From: Stenotrophomonas indicatrix
Lineage (GTDB): Bacteria > Pseudomonadota > Gammaproteobacteria > Xanthomonadales > Xanthomonadaceae
Length of the DNA stretch: 64,000 nucleotides
Assembly: GCF_002750975.1 (NCBI RefSeq)
Contig: NZ_PEJS01000001.1
Coordinates: 3,596,001-3,660,000 of the forward strand
Direction: 5' to 3'
The translations under genes and the position numbers were made by a program. Below, in pieces: positions 51,071 through 60,874 of the stretch (position 1 is the stretch's first letter; each line of letters starts with the position of its first letter). The notes under the pieces are model-generated. The model was not told the origin of the DNA and did not search any database. It saw nothing but the letters and a program-made list of their open reading frames with translations.

Positions 51071-52204
51071 ATGTCCGCCTCCCCCGGTCCTGCCATGTCT
51101 GCTTCCTCCCTGTTCGGTGATCCGGCAGCGATCCGCTGCGAGCGCGCGGTCGCCGAACTGCGCGCCGGTCGCCCGGTCCTGCTCCACGATGGCCAGGGCC
51201 AGCGCCTGGCGGTGATCGCGCTGGACAGCGCCACTGCCAGCAGCTTCGCCGCCTTCGCCAGTGCCGCGCGCGAGCGCCATTACCTGTACCTGACCGCCAC
51301 CCGCGCCCGCGTGCTCGGCGTGGAGGCACCCGAGGGCGCGCGCCTGCCGCTGGCCGGCGTTGCCTTCGATGCCCTGCCCTCGCTGGGCTACCTGCGCGAA
51401 CCCGGACCGATGCCCGCGGCCTGGAGCGCAGGCGATGCGTTCGATGCCGGCGCTGTCGAACTGGCCCGGCTGGGCCTGCTGTTGCCGGCGATGGTGGCCG
51501 TGCGCCTGGATGCAGACGACGCCACGTTCGATGGCGCGGCCGAGGTTGGCCTGTGCGATCTGGCCGAAGGCGCCGCGCACGCCGCACATGATTACGAACT
51601 GGTGGCGCGTTCGCCGGTGCCGCTGCGCGACGTCGGCATGACCACCTTCGCGGTGTTCCGCGGTGGCGTCGCCCAGCGCGACCAGGTAGCGATCATCGTC
51701 GGCGAACCGGATCTGTCCGCAGTGGTGCCGGTGCGCGTGCATTCGTCCTGCCTCACCGGCGACCTGTTCGGTTCGCTCAAGTGCGATTGCGGTGACCAGC
51801 TGCGGCGCGGCCTGCGCAAACTGAAGGAACTGGGCGGCGGCGTGCTGCTGTACCTGGACCAGGAAGGCCGCGGTACCGGCATCGCCGCGAAGATGCGCGC
51901 CTACGGCTACCAGCATGACGGCCTGGATACCATCGACGCCGATGCGCAGCTGGGCTTCGGCGCCGACGAGCGCCGCTATGGCAGCGCGGTGGCGATGCTG
52001 CGCGGGCTGGGTGTATCCCGTGTTGCCCTGCTCAGCAACAACCCGACCAAGGCACAGCGCCTGCGCAATGCCGGCATCGAGGTGCTGGACTGCATTCCGG
52101 TCACCGGCGAGATCACCGCCGAGAACGAGCACTACCTGCGCACCAAGGCCGACCGCGCTGGCCATCTGCTGGATGTCGATGCGCTGATCCAGGCCGCCCA
52201 GTAA
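51071..52204 (+). CDS. ribA: GTP cyclohydrolase II with degenerate DHBP-synthase-like N-terminus
   Basis: 377 residues. The C-terminal half has the RibA zinc site HSSCLTGDLFGSLKCDCGDQ and the active loop LDQEGRGTGIAAKMRAY, LSNNPTKAQRLRNAGI, so it should make 2,5-diamino-6-ribosylamino-pyrimidinone phosphate from GTP in riboflavin synthesis. The N-terminal 180 residues keep the outline of DHBP synthase (AIRCERAVAELRAGRPVLLH) but lack its acidic active-site motifs. ATG 51071 was chosen by family extent. Independent of the LpxL gene (74-bp gap). Confidence 0.88.
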   Translation: MSASPGPAMSASSLFGDPAAIRCERAVAELRAGRPVLLHDGQGQRLAVIALDSATASSFAAFASAARERHYLYLTATRARVLGVEAPEGARLPLAGVAFDALPSLGYLREPGPMPAAWSAGDAFDAGAVELARLGLLLPAMVAVRLDADDATFDGAAEVGLCDLAEGAAHAAHDYELVARSPVPLRDVGMTTFAVFRGGVAQRDQVAIIVGEPDLSAVVPVRVHSSCLTGDLFGSLKCDCGDQLRRGLRKLKELGGGVLLYLDQEGRGTGIAAKMRAYGYQHDGLDTIDADAQLGFGADERRYGSAVAMLRGLGVSRVALLSNNPTKAQRLRNAGIEVLDCIPVTGEITAENEHYLRTKADRAGHLLDVDALIQAAQ

Positions 52205-52280
52205 CGCGGGCGACCTGCTAACGTCTGCGCGGTGCGGTCATCACCGCGCCTGCCCGCCCTGCTGCCCGACGGACGCCCGC

Positions 52281-52793
52281 GTGACCGAACTGCCCTTGCC
52301 TGTTGCTGCTGCCGAAATGCCCCTCGACCACTGGCAACCCCTGCCGCGGCGCGCTGCCCGGTTGGCGGCGCTGGAGGGCGCCTTCGGCGGACTGTTCATC
52401 CCCGGCGCACCGCTGGCGGCCCTCTGGTGGTTCTTCGATCTTCCCGGTGGCCTGTGGGCAGCGATGCTGGGCCTGCTGGTCGGCCTCGCCTTCGGCGCCT
52501 GGATCGGCCATCGGCGCCTGACCCGCACCCGCTGGCGGCTGGACGCACAGGGCCTGGGCCTGCGCCGCGACCTGATGTGGCAGCTGGAGACCCGCATTCC
52601 CATTTCGCGCGTGCAGCACCTGGACCTGCGTCGCGGGCCCCTGGAGCGGCGTGCAGGCCTGGCCACGCTGATCGTGCACACCGCCGGCACCCGCCTGAGT
52701 GCGGTCACCGTCAGCGGCTTGGACGAAGCCGATGCCGAGCGCCTGCGTGACACCCTGGCCCATCAGCTCGACCAGGACGCCGACGCCCTGTGA
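52281..52793 (+). CDS. YdbS-like bacterial PH-domain membrane protein
   Basis: 170 residues from GTG 52281. Two hydrophobic spans (IPGAPLAALWWFFDLPGGLW, AMLGLLVGLAFGAWIG) precede a bPH2 domain with LTRTRWRLDAQGLGLRRDLM and RISRVQHLDLRRGPLE-type sequence. YdbS/YdbT pairs occur in many bacteria and are thought to act in the envelope, without a proved function. Its TGA overlaps the next gene's GTG. Confidence 0.85.
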   Translation: MTELPLPVAAAEMPLDHWQPLPRRAARLAALEGAFGGLFIPGAPLAALWWFFDLPGGLWAAMLGLLVGLAFGAWIGHRRLTRTRWRLDAQGLGLRRDLMWQLETRIPISRVQHLDLRRGPLERRAGLATLIVHTAGTRLSAVTVSGLDEADAERLRDTLAHQLDQDADAL

Positions 52794-54331
52794 GCCTGCC
52801 CCCGCCCCTGCCGCCCTCGCTGCCCAGCGGTGGCGACGAGCATCGCCTGCATCCGTGGTCGTGGCTGTTCGTGCTGCTGATGCAGCTGCGCCACTATTTC
52901 CTGCCGCTGGTCGCGTTGCTGGTGTTCGGCCAGCGCGGCGACCGCGATCCGATGTGGGCACAGTTGATCCCGTTGACCGCCATCGCCGCGCTGGTGCTGG
53001 TGTCGGTGCTGCAGTACCTCAGCTACCGCTATCGCATCGGCAACGATGCGATCACCGTGCGCAGCGGCCTGCTGGCGCGCAACCGGCGCGAGATTCCCTT
53101 CGCCCGCATCCACAACGTGGAAGTGCGGCAGAACCCGTTGCACCGGTTGTTCGGGGTTGCCGAACTGCGCCTGGAATCGGCCGGCGGGGTGCGTCCGGAA
53201 GCGGAGATGCGCGTGCTGCGGCTGGACCAGGCGCTGGCCCTGGAACAACTGGTGCGCCAGCGTGGGCAGGCGCCCCAGCCGACGCCTAGCGGCGCGCCGG
53301 CTGCCGATGTCGTGCCATCCGACGACGAGCAGGTATTGCTGCGCCTGTCGAGCTGGGATGTGCTGCGCATGGGCCTGCTGTCCAACCGTGGCTGGGCGCT
53401 GGCGATCGCCGCCTTCGGCGTCCTGTTCCAGACCGTACCGCGCCCGGTGATGGACGATGCCATCCAGCGTGGCGGGCGCGAGGCCTTCGGCTACGCCAGC
53501 CACCTGCATGCCGGGGTGACCGGCGGGCTGGTGCTGTTGGCGGCCGCGTTGCTGCTGGGCTGGCTGTTGCTGCGGGTGTTGTCGGTGGTGTTGACGCTGC
53601 TGCGCTACCACGGCTTCACCCTCAGCGAGCGCGAGCGGCGCCTGACCGTCTCCACCGGCCTGCTAAGCCGCACCCGCAGCAGCGTCGCGCGCCGCCGCAT
53701 CCAGGCATGGACGCTAGGCGAGAGCACCCTGCAACGCTGGTTCGGGCTGCGCCAGCTGCGTATCGACAGCGCTGCCGGTGGCCCCTCGCGCGACGACGAC
53801 CGCGCGCTGCGCGAACTGGCACCGCTGGCTGGTGCAAGCGCCTGCGATGGGCTGGTGCGCCACCTGCTGCCGCAGCTGCAATGGCCGCCGCAGCAGTGGC
53901 AACCGATTCCGCAACGCGGATGGTGGCGATTGTCGCTGTCCACCTTGCTGGTGGTGCCGTTGCTGACCGCCGCGCTGTACTGGCGCTGGGGCCTGCCGGC
54001 CCTGGCACTGCTGGCCTGGCTGCCGGTCAGCCTGTTGATCGCGCACCGGCAGATGGCGCGGATGGGCTGGCACCTGGATGGCCAGTTCGCGGCGGTGCGC
54101 GGCGGCTGGTGGAAGCGCTGGTGGCGCTGGGCCGAGCTGGACAAGGTGCAGGGCCTGCGCCTGCAGCGTTCGCCACTGGACAAGCTGCTGGGTACGGCCA
54201 GCCTGCAGCTGGACACCGCCGGTGCGCATGGCGATGTGGCACTGGCACTGCGCTACCTGCCGCAGGCGCGTGCACATGCCTTGATGGAAGAACTGGCCAC
54301 GGCGCTGGCACGGCGCAAGCTGCGCTGGTAG
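52790..54331 (+). CDS. YdbT-like multi-PH membrane protein
   Basis: 513 residues from GTG 52790, overlapping the previous stop by 4 bp. It contains repeated bPH2 modules (RYRIGNDAITVRSGLLARNR with RIHNVEVRQNPLHRLFGVAE; VARRRIQAWTLGESTLQRWF; and a third near KVQGLRLQRSPLDKLLGTAS) separated by paired membrane spans. The three-module layout is that of YdbT. Partner of the preceding gene in one operon. Confidence 0.87.
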   Translation: MSLPPPLPPSLPSGGDEHRLHPWSWLFVLLMQLRHYFLPLVALLVFGQRGDRDPMWAQLIPLTAIAALVLVSVLQYLSYRYRIGNDAITVRSGLLARNRREIPFARIHNVEVRQNPLHRLFGVAELRLESAGGVRPEAEMRVLRLDQALALEQLVRQRGQAPQPTPSGAPAADVVPSDDEQVLLRLSSWDVLRMGLLSNRGWALAIAAFGVLFQTVPRPVMDDAIQRGGREAFGYASHLHAGVTGGLVLLAAALLLGWLLLRVLSVVLTLLRYHGFTLSERERRLTVSTGLLSRTRSSVARRRIQAWTLGESTLQRWFGLRQLRIDSAAGGPSRDDDRALRELAPLAGASACDGLVRHLLPQLQWPPQQWQPIPQRGWWRLSLSTLLVVPLLTAALYWRWGLPALALLAWLPVSLLIAHRQMARMGWHLDGQFAAVRGGWWKRWWRWAELDKVQGLRLQRSPLDKLLGTASLQLDTAGAHGDVALALRYLPQARAHALMEELATALARRKLRW

Positions 54332-54352
54332 CGCGGCCGATCGTTGAATCGC

Positions 54353-54501
54353 CATCCACGCGTGGCGTGGATCTACTGCACCACCCACGCATGGCGTGGA
54401 TCTACTGCACCACCCACGCGTGGCGTGGATCTACGGTAGTGCCGGCCGCTGGCCGGCAAACGCAGGCATTCCGGTGGTTGCCGGCCAGCGGCCGGCACTA
54501 C
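54353..54501. repeat. Cluster of SMAG-type palindromes of two sequence families
   Basis: Three CCACGC(A/G)TGGCGTGGATCTAC units at about 54354, 54383 and 54413 (29-30 bp period) are followed by GTAGTGCCGGCCGCTGGCCGGC at 54436 and its mirror TGCCGGCCAGCGGCCGGCACTAC at 54479. Located between two convergent genes. Confidence 0.85.
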
Positions 54502-54506
54502 CCACA

Positions 54507-55565
54507 TCACCGCTGCGACGGACCCCAGTAGCCCAGGTCCTTGCGGATCTGCAGGTCGCGCACCCAGCTGCCAAACGGCTTGCGACGCAGCACGCCCATC
54601 TCGCCGGACAGGAAATCCTCGGTGGCGGCGATCACCCGCTCGCTGGACAGGCCATCGCGATAGGGGTGGATGGCATCGGCGTAACGCACGATCTCCGCCT
54701 GCAACGCCGCGTCGGGATGCAGCGCGCGCGCCAGCATGGCCGGCAGCTGCTGCGGATCATCGAAATCGATCATGTGCGGCTTCGGCACGCGGTTGCGGAA
54801 GGTCACCACCGGCTTGTGCTGGACGATGAACTCCGAAACGATCGATGAGGTGTCCGACACCAGCACGTCGGCGGCGCGCTGGGCTGCCATCACCTGCTCC
54901 GGTTCGATGAAACGCGCATTGGCGCCGGCCAGCGCGCGGTAGCGTTCGAACAGTTCCGGCGGGCACTTCGGGTGCAGGGTCAGCAGCCAGTAGTGCTGCC
55001 CGGCGGCGATGTCGGCCGCGATCTGCGCATGCAGGTGCGGGGCGGCGCTCAAGCGCTCGGTGAAGGTTGAACCGAACAGGATCACCGGGCGGCCGCCGGC
55101 TGCACTGCGCAGCGCGGCACTGTCGCCACCGTCGTCGCGGAACAGCGGGTCCAGCTTCGGCCAGCCGGTTTCCGCCACGGCGAAATGGCCCTCCACTGCC
55201 GCGATCTCGCGGAACGGCGCGGTGGTGGCAGGGCCCTGCGTGCAGTACAGGTCGAACATGCCGCGCACCCGGAAGTGGCCACGCGCACTGTCGCGCTTTT
55301 CCACGTTGAAGCCATGGAACAGCTGCACCTTGGCCCCCGACAGGAAGGTCGGCACCCAGTTGGCCGCGCTGAACACCGCCCGCGGCCGCATCGCCAGGGC
55401 CTGCATCAGGCCGATGTTGGGCACGCCGGGAAGCTGGCTGCCAGCCGCGCCATCTTCGAACCAGGCCGCCACTTCCTGGCCGGAAGCGTGCAAGGCCTGC
55501 ACCAACGGGGCGAGAATAGGCAGCGCATAGCGCTCCGTCGCAAACAACAGGTACCCGGCCATCAT
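54507..55565 (-). CDS. CDP-glycerol:glycerophosphotransferase-like protein
   Basis: 352 residues (353 if the first of two adjacent ATGs is used). FHGFNVEKRDSARGHFRVRG, FDLYCTQGPATTAPF, FGSTFTERLSAAPHL, LLTLHPKCPPELFERYR and SDTSSIVSEFIVQHKPVVTF follow the TagF/TagB-like GT-B pattern. A cytosolic or membrane-associated transferase of glycerol-phosphate or a sugar is expected; in an LPS region it may decorate the glycan. Its ATG overlaps the divergent GT2 gene's ATG in the same CATG. Confidence 0.78.
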   Translation of the reverse strand: MMAGYLLFATERYALPILAPLVQALHASGQEVAAWFEDGAAGSQLPGVPNIGLMQALAMRPRAVFSAANWVPTFLSGAKVQLFHGFNVEKRDSARGHFRVRGMFDLYCTQGPATTAPFREIAAVEGHFAVAETGWPKLDPLFRDDGGDSAALRSAAGGRPVILFGSTFTERLSAAPHLHAQIAADIAAGQHYWLLTLHPKCPPELFERYRALAGANARFIEPEQVMAAQRAADVLVSDTSSIVSEFIVQHKPVVTFRNRVPKPHMIDFDDPQQLPAMLARALHPDAALQAEIVRYADAIHPYRDGLSSERVIAATEDFLSGEMGVLRRKPFGSWVRDLQIRKDLGYWGPSQR

Positions 55566-56370
55566 GTCCTCCACGACCGCTCCCATCGAACGGCCTCGCA
55601 TCTCGGCCTGCATTATCGCGTTCAACGAGGCCGGGCGCATCGGCGACTGCCTGGCCTCGCTGGCCTTCTGCGATGAGATCGTGGTGGTGGACTCGCAGTC
55701 CACCGACGCCACGGTGGCCATCGCCGAGGCGGCCGGCGCCCGCGTGCTGCAGCGTCCGTTCGATGGCTTCCGCAGCCAGAAGGCGTTCTGCGTCGAGCAG
55801 GCCACCCACCACTGGGTACTGTGCCTGGACGCCGACGAGCGCATCAGCCCGGAACTGCGCACGGCCATCGAGCAGGCCCGCGACGGCGGCTTTGCAGGTC
55901 ATGCGGGTTACCGCTTCGCCCGCCTGTCGGAGTACTTCGGCAGGTTCCTGCGCCACGGCAATGCCTATCCGGACCGGGTGCTGCGCCTGTTCGACCGCCG
56001 CCACGGCGGCTGGCGCGGCAAGCGCGAGATCCATGAGGCGGCCAGTGTCGATGGCACGGTCGGCACCCTGCGCGGGGACCTCATCCACTTCCCCTACCGC
56101 TCGCTGCAGCAGCAGCTGGCCAAGACCGAGAAGTACGCGCGGATGATGGCCGAACACGAGTTCGCGCGTGGCAAGCGGGCCACCCTCGGCAAGCTGGTGC
56201 TGGCCCCGGCCTGGCGGTTCTGGCGCGGCTTCCTGTTCCGTGGCGGCTTCCGCGACGGCTGGCATGGCCTGGTATACGCCTACGTGCGCGCCAACTACGT
56301 GCGCCAGAAGACCATCATGCTGTGGATGCTGGGCAACGGTCAGGCCGTGTCCGATCCGCCCAACCCCTGA
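55564..56370 (+). CDS. GT2-family glycosyltransferase (WaaE/KdtX-like)
   Basis: 268 residues. SACIIAFNEAGRIGDCLASL and DEIVVVDSQSTDATVAIAEA (GT-A start), LCLDADERI (DxD-like metal site) and FARLSEYFGRFLRHG, YPDRVLRLFDRRHGGWRGK, EIHE are typical of the LPS core glucosyltransferase WaaE group. Acts on the cytosolic side of the inner membrane. Its start codon shares the CATG palindrome with the divergent gene, so its promoter must lie inside that gene. Confidence 0.88.
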   Translation: MSSTTAPIERPRISACIIAFNEAGRIGDCLASLAFCDEIVVVDSQSTDATVAIAEAAGARVLQRPFDGFRSQKAFCVEQATHHWVLCLDADERISPELRTAIEQARDGGFAGHAGYRFARLSEYFGRFLRHGNAYPDRVLRLFDRRHGGWRGKREIHEAASVDGTVGTLRGDLIHFPYRSLQQQLAKTEKYARMMAEHEFARGKRATLGKLVLAPAWRFWRGFLFRGGFRDGWHGLVYAYVRANYVRQKTIMLWMLGNGQAVSDPPNP

Positions 56371-56395
56371 GTGCGGAGCCGAGCGTGGCTGGACG

Positions 56396-57682
56396 CTACC
56401 GGGCGTTCTTTGCCCGGTGCCGGGCACCTTCCACGATCGACAGGCCGGTCAGCAGGCCGACGATGGTGACGTAGAAGCTTGCGGTCATCTGGTGCGCGAA
56501 CATCGACTGGGTCAGGCCGCACAGGATGTAGGACACCACCACCATCACGCCGGCGGCGGCAGGGCCACGGAAGGTAGCGTGTCCACTGCGCCGGTGCAGG
56601 CGCAGGAACACCCACAGTGGCACCCCGTATACCGCCAGCAGCAGCAACATGCCCGGCAGGCCCTGGGTGGCCGACCATTCGGCCAGATCGTTGTGCGCAT
56701 GGCGCAGGTGGCAGCGGATTTCCTGCGGATTCTCGCGGCAGGCCGGCACACGCTTCATGGCCCTGTCGAAGTGGCCGATGCCCACCCCGGTCAGTGGATG
56801 GTCGAGGAAGGTCTCCCACGCCACCTGCAGGCGCTCGACGCGCGCCCCGGCCGAAGAGTCGCTGTCACCCTGCTCCATGCGCTGCACATCGCTGTGCAGT
56901 TCGGACAACCGCACCTGGTGGCGCAGCTCGGGCACCGACAGCAGCAGGGTCGCGCCGATGGCCAGCATGCCGGCAAGCACTGAAAGACGCGCCGCGCCGG
57001 TGCGCCAGCGCAGGCTCAGTGCCAGCACCACCAGCAGCGCCAGCAGGGCCGCGAACACGCCCCGGCTTCCGGTCAGGATGATGGTTCCGCAGCCGGCGGC
57101 CATTCCGACGATCACCAACGACCAGCGCCGCGACGGCCGGCAGAACACCAGCAGCACCATCAGCATCATCACGATGTCGGCGAGCACGATCGCGTTGGTG
57201 AACAGTTCGGCGCGTGCCGCACCCTGGAACACCTGCAGCGCCGAAAGCACGAAGGTGCCCACCAGTCCGGCCAACGCACCGCGCCACAGCCAGCGCATGT
57301 CCGGGCGCAGCGCACACACCCACAGTGCGATCCACGGGATGACCAGGAAGCGGGATCGATTGTCGACATCGCGCAAGCCCTGTTCGAACAGCGCGACCGA
57401 CACGATGGCCATCACCAGCACCGCCAGCATCAGCCAGCTGAGGACCTTGATCGGCTGCTTGTCCATACGCCGGGCCTGCCACAGCAGGCCGGGCACCATC
57501 GCCGTGCTGACCAGCAGCAGCAGCGCGTAGGGCAACAGGTTGATCGGGATCGTCAGCACCAGTGCCGGCATGCAGAACAGGCCGATCTGCGCCAGCCAGT
57601 GCGCCGCGCGCGGGCGCCTGCCTGCGGGGACGCCCAGCGGATCGCCGATCGTGGATTCCAGGTTGTGCTGTGAAGCTGCCAC
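56396..57682 (-). CDS. O-antigen ligase-family membrane protein (WaaL-like)
   Basis: 428 residues with about twelve membrane spans and the Wzy_C signature in the large periplasmic loop: CHLRHAHNDLAEWSATQGLP. Ligases of this type join undecaprenyl-linked O-polysaccharide to lipid A-core in the periplasm; the same signature also occurs in polymerases and in protein O-ligases, so the exact reaction is not certain. Convergent with the GT2 gene (25 bp apart). Confidence 0.82.
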   Translation of the reverse strand: MAASQHNLESTIGDPLGVPAGRRPRAAHWLAQIGLFCMPALVLTIPINLLPYALLLLVSTAMVPGLLWQARRMDKQPIKVLSWLMLAVLVMAIVSVALFEQGLRDVDNRSRFLVIPWIALWVCALRPDMRWLWRGALAGLVGTFVLSALQVFQGAARAELFTNAIVLADIVMMLMVLLVFCRPSRRWSLVIVGMAAGCGTIILTGSRGVFAALLALLVVLALSLRWRTGAARLSVLAGMLAIGATLLLSVPELRHQVRLSELHSDVQRMEQGDSDSSAGARVERLQVAWETFLDHPLTGVGIGHFDRAMKRVPACRENPQEIRCHLRHAHNDLAEWSATQGLPGMLLLLAVYGVPLWVFLRLHRRSGHATFRGPAAAGVMVVVSYILCGLTQSMFAHQMTASFYVTIVGLLTGLSIVEGARHRAKNAR

Positions 57683-57804
57683 GTCGAAAAAGTTCGCTGC
57701 AATCCGGCGGAATGAACGGGATCACCGGCACGGCCAATCCCACGCTGACGTTTTACTGCCTTTGCTGTCGCTTGGGCAGTCTGGACAAGCACGGGCCAGG
57801 ATGG

Positions 57805-59517
57805 TTATTCCTCACGTTGCAGCCGTCGTTCACGTTCGCGTTCCTCCGCGCTGGCCACGCAGCGGCCCTGCACGGCAGCAGCCGGTACCAGCCACCAGCG
57901 GCGGCGGTTGGCGATCCCGGCCAACTCGGCGTGGTTGCGGTCGATGCAGGGCAACAGCGCGTCTTCGTGGACCAGCAACCAGCGGCGCCGGGGCGCCAAC
58001 TGCTGCCATTCCACGGCCGCAGCCAGCTGCGCATCCCAAGGCTCGTTGAAACCGAAGGTGGCTGCCGGGCGGTCGGCCATCAGCAGATTCTGCTCTTTCC
58101 AGGCCACCAGTCCCAGCTCCGCATCGGCGCCGATACGCTGGCCGGTGTGCCGCATCAGGCCGCGGGCGGAACTTGAATCATTCAGCAGCGGATAGCCGAT
58201 CAGGCTGTACAGCACCCACACCGCAGTGAGAGTCGAAACCAGCGCCAGTTGACGGCGGCCGCGCCCGAACAGCAGCAGGCTGGCCATACCCCAGCCGCCC
58301 ATCGCCATCGCCGCCCAAGCCAGGGCGTTCATTTCGCCATTGCCGATGCCCCGCGTCTGCATCAGCCGCACTTCGAAGCCGGGCTTGCCCAGCAGGGCAG
58401 ACAACCCCGCGGCCAACGTCCCCAGCGACAGCAGCAGGGTGAACGCGCCCAGCAGCCATTGCACATCGCGCCGGCGCAGCAGCCCCGGCAGCAACGGCGC
58501 CAGTGCCAGGCAGAACATCGGCAGCGCCGGCAGGATGTAGACGTCGCGCTTGCCATTGGGGATCGAGAAGAACAGCACGATCAGCGCCCACCAGCCCAGC
58601 AGCAACAGATAGCGCGCATCCCGGCGCTGCAGCCGGCGCCGCCAGGCGGGGATCGCCCACGGCACCGCCAGGAAGGCCGGAATCCACATCGACGGCATGG
58701 TGCCCAGGAAGTACCACCATGGCTGGTGGTGGTCCCACGATTGCGCATAGCGCTTGGCGGTCTGCCGAAACAGGATGTCGTCCATGTAGGCCAGGTATTC
58801 GCCGGAACGGGTGGCCAGCGCGGTCATCACCATGGGCACCAGCCACAGCGCGACGGCCAGCACGAATGCCAGCGGCGCCAGCCAGAAGCGCAGGTCGCGC
58901 GCATGCAGTCGCACCCGTGGCCAGTGCAGGGCCGAACCGATCACCGCTGGCACGATCATCAGCAGCGCGATCACGCCCACGCCCTTGGTGATCACCCCGA
59001 TGCCGGCAAAGAACCAGCCCAGCCACCACCAGCGCCAGGCAGGCCCCAGCAACAGGTGGCGAAGCAGGCCATAGTTGGCCAGGGTGATGAACAACACCAC
59101 CAGCGGGTCGATCTGCGCCTTCTTCGCCTGGAAGGTGAACTGCAGGGCGAACAGCAGCGCCCAGCCAGCGTACAGGCCGACCTGGCGTGTCCACAGGCGC
59201 CGCCCGAGGTCGACCACGCACCACAGCGTGCCCAGTGCAGCGATCAGCGAAGGCAGCAGGAACGCTACGCGCCAGTTGCCGATCACGCTGTACAGCGTGG
59301 CCTGCCACCACATCAGCATCGGCGGCTTGTCCGAGTACAGCTCCAGCCCACGGTGCGGGAACAGCCAGTCGCCGCTGTCCACCATCTGCTTGGCGACCAG
59401 GGCGAAGCGCGGTTCGTCCGAGGGCCAGGGATCGCGTAGTCCCAGCCCGGCACCCAACACCAACAGGGCCATCACAACGAACAGCCATGTCTGGCGTGAC
59501 GCACGGGTTTTCAGCAT
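57805..59517 (-). CDS. ArnT/PMT-like glycosyltransferase (GT39/GT83 fold)
   Basis: 570 residues with an N-terminal membrane span, the catalytic first loop DPWPSDEPRFALVAKQMVDS (DE acidic pair), SDKPPMLMWW, about eleven further spans and a C-terminal periplasmic tail. ArnT-type enzymes transfer a sugar from a polyprenyl phosphate to lipid A or another acceptor. Whether this one adds aminoarabinose is unknown; no arn operon is near. Same strand as the ligase 122 bp downstream. Confidence 0.85.
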   Translation of the reverse strand: MLKTRASRQTWLFVVMALLVLGAGLGLRDPWPSDEPRFALVAKQMVDSGDWLFPHRGLELYSDKPPMLMWWQATLYSVIGNWRVAFLLPSLIAALGTLWCVVDLGRRLWTRQVGLYAGWALLFALQFTFQAKKAQIDPLVVLFITLANYGLLRHLLLGPAWRWWWLGWFFAGIGVITKGVGVIALLMIVPAVIGSALHWPRVRLHARDLRFWLAPLAFVLAVALWLVPMVMTALATRSGEYLAYMDDILFRQTAKRYAQSWDHHQPWWYFLGTMPSMWIPAFLAVPWAIPAWRRRLQRRDARYLLLLGWWALIVLFFSIPNGKRDVYILPALPMFCLALAPLLPGLLRRRDVQWLLGAFTLLLSLGTLAAGLSALLGKPGFEVRLMQTRGIGNGEMNALAWAAMAMGGWGMASLLLFGRGRRQLALVSTLTAVWVLYSLIGYPLLNDSSSARGLMRHTGQRIGADAELGLVAWKEQNLLMADRPAATFGFNEPWDAQLAAAVEWQQLAPRRRWLLVHEDALLPCIDRNHAELAGIANRRRWWLVPAAAVQGRCVASAEERERERRLQREE

Positions 59518-59539
59518 GGGGGCTCGGACAGCGGTTGGG

Positions 59540-60871
59540 TCAGCCCTTTTTTAGCAGACGCGCGTAGAAAAATCCGTCAGCATCGTTTTCACCGGGCAGG
59601 CGCTGGCGAGCAATACCGTCACAATCCAGACCAAATGCGTCATCCAGCGCGACCGCTTCCGCATCCGCGTGCCATTTCAGGAAGCCCTTTACCTGATCGA
59701 CGTTTTCCGCGCGCAGGATCGAGCAGGTGGCATACAGCAACACACCACCGGGGCGCAGCATCGACCAGCAGGCTTCCAGCAGGCGGGCCTGGATGCCGAC
59801 CAGCGCATCGATGTCTTCCGCACGGCGATGGAACATCACGTCCGGTTGCCGGCGGATGACGCCGGTGGCCGAGCACGGTGCGTCCAGCAGGATCGCGTCG
59901 AACGGAACGCCGTCCCACCATGCCCCCGGATCGCTGGCATCGGCCACCAGGACCTGGGCGCCTTCGCCCACACCGGTGCGGGCGAACGTATCCCTGGCGC
60001 GCGCCAGACGACGGGCATCGATATCCAGCGCCAGCAATCGCAGGCTGGGGTCTCGCTCGAGCAGGTGCGCCGACTTGCCGCCCGGGGCGGCACAGGCGTC
60101 AAGCACGCGGCTGCCGGCCGGCGGCGCCAGCGCGTCGGCTGCACACTGCGCCGACAGATCCTGCACCGACAGCAGGCCTTCGCCGAAGCCGGGCAGCTGG
60201 TTCACCGGAACCGGCACGGCCAGTCGCAGCGCATCGGCGCTCAGCGCGCTGGCTTCGGCGGCAATGCCCGCCTCGGCCAGGGCCGCCATCATCTTGTCGC
60301 GCCCGCCCTGCTGGCGGTTGGCACGCAGCCACAGCGGCGCCGGCTGCAGGCTGGCGGCGAAGATCGCTTCGGCCTGTGCCGGCCAGTCGCGCTCGACGGC
60401 CTCGGCCAGCCAGGCCGGAAATGCGTCGCGTGCAGGTTGTTCGGGGAAACCCTCGCGCTGGGCGCGGCGCAGGATCGCATTGACCAGGCCAGCCTGGCGC
60501 TCACGGCCGAGTGCGCGCGCAGCGTCGACCGTGGCCGACAGCGCCGCATGGGCCGGCAGGGCCAGCACATCCAACTGGGCGAAGCCCACCATCAGCAGCG
60601 TGCGCAGGTCGGCGTCGCGCGCGGACAGCGGCTTCTGCATCCATCCCTGCAGGGCGGCGTCATAGGTGCTGCGACGACGCAGCACCGCAAAGCACAACGC
60701 TTCAAGCAGCGCGCGGTCGCGGGTGTCGGCCAGCTTCGGCAGCGCCCAGGCCAGTTCCGCCTTGAGCGAACGACCGCGGGTAAACACCTGCGCAAGCACG
60801 CGCGCAGCCAGCATGCGGGTGGCCGCGCCCGGCGCCGCCTTGGCGATGGAAAAATCGTTTGCCTTGCTCAC
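59540..60871 (-). CDS. rsmB: 16S rRNA m5C967 methyltransferase RsmB
   Basis: 443 residues: an N-terminal NusB-like domain (residues 1-140; [19 protein letters not shown]) and a SAM-dependent Rossmann domain with [16 protein letters not shown] (SAM site), [19 protein letters not shown] (motif IV PC) and [11 protein letters not shown] (catalytic TCS). It methylates C967 of 16S rRNA. Only 3 bp separate its start from the fmt stop, so fmt-rsmB is one transcript. Confidence 0.95.
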   Translation of the reverse strand: MSKANDFSIAKAAPGAATRMLAARVLAQVFTRGRSLKAELAWALPKLADTRDRALLEALCFAVLRRRSTYDAALQGWMQKPLSARDADLRTLLMVGFAQLDVLALPAHAALSATVDAARALGRERQAGLVNAILRRAQREGFPEQPARDAFPAWLAEAVERDWPAQAEAIFAASLQPAPLWLRANRQQGGRDKMMAALAEAGIAAEASALSADALRLAVPVPVNQLPGFGEGLLSVQDLSAQCAADALAPPAGSRVLDACAAPGGKSAHLLERDPSLRLLALDIDARRLARARDTFARTGVGEGAQVLVADASDPGAWWDGVPFDAILLDAPCSATGVIRRQPDVMFHRRAEDIDALVGIQARLLEACWSMLRPGGVLLYATCSILRAENVDQVKGFLKWHADAEAVALDDAFGLDCDGIARQRLPGENDADGFFYARLLKKG

Positions 60872-60874
60872 CCG

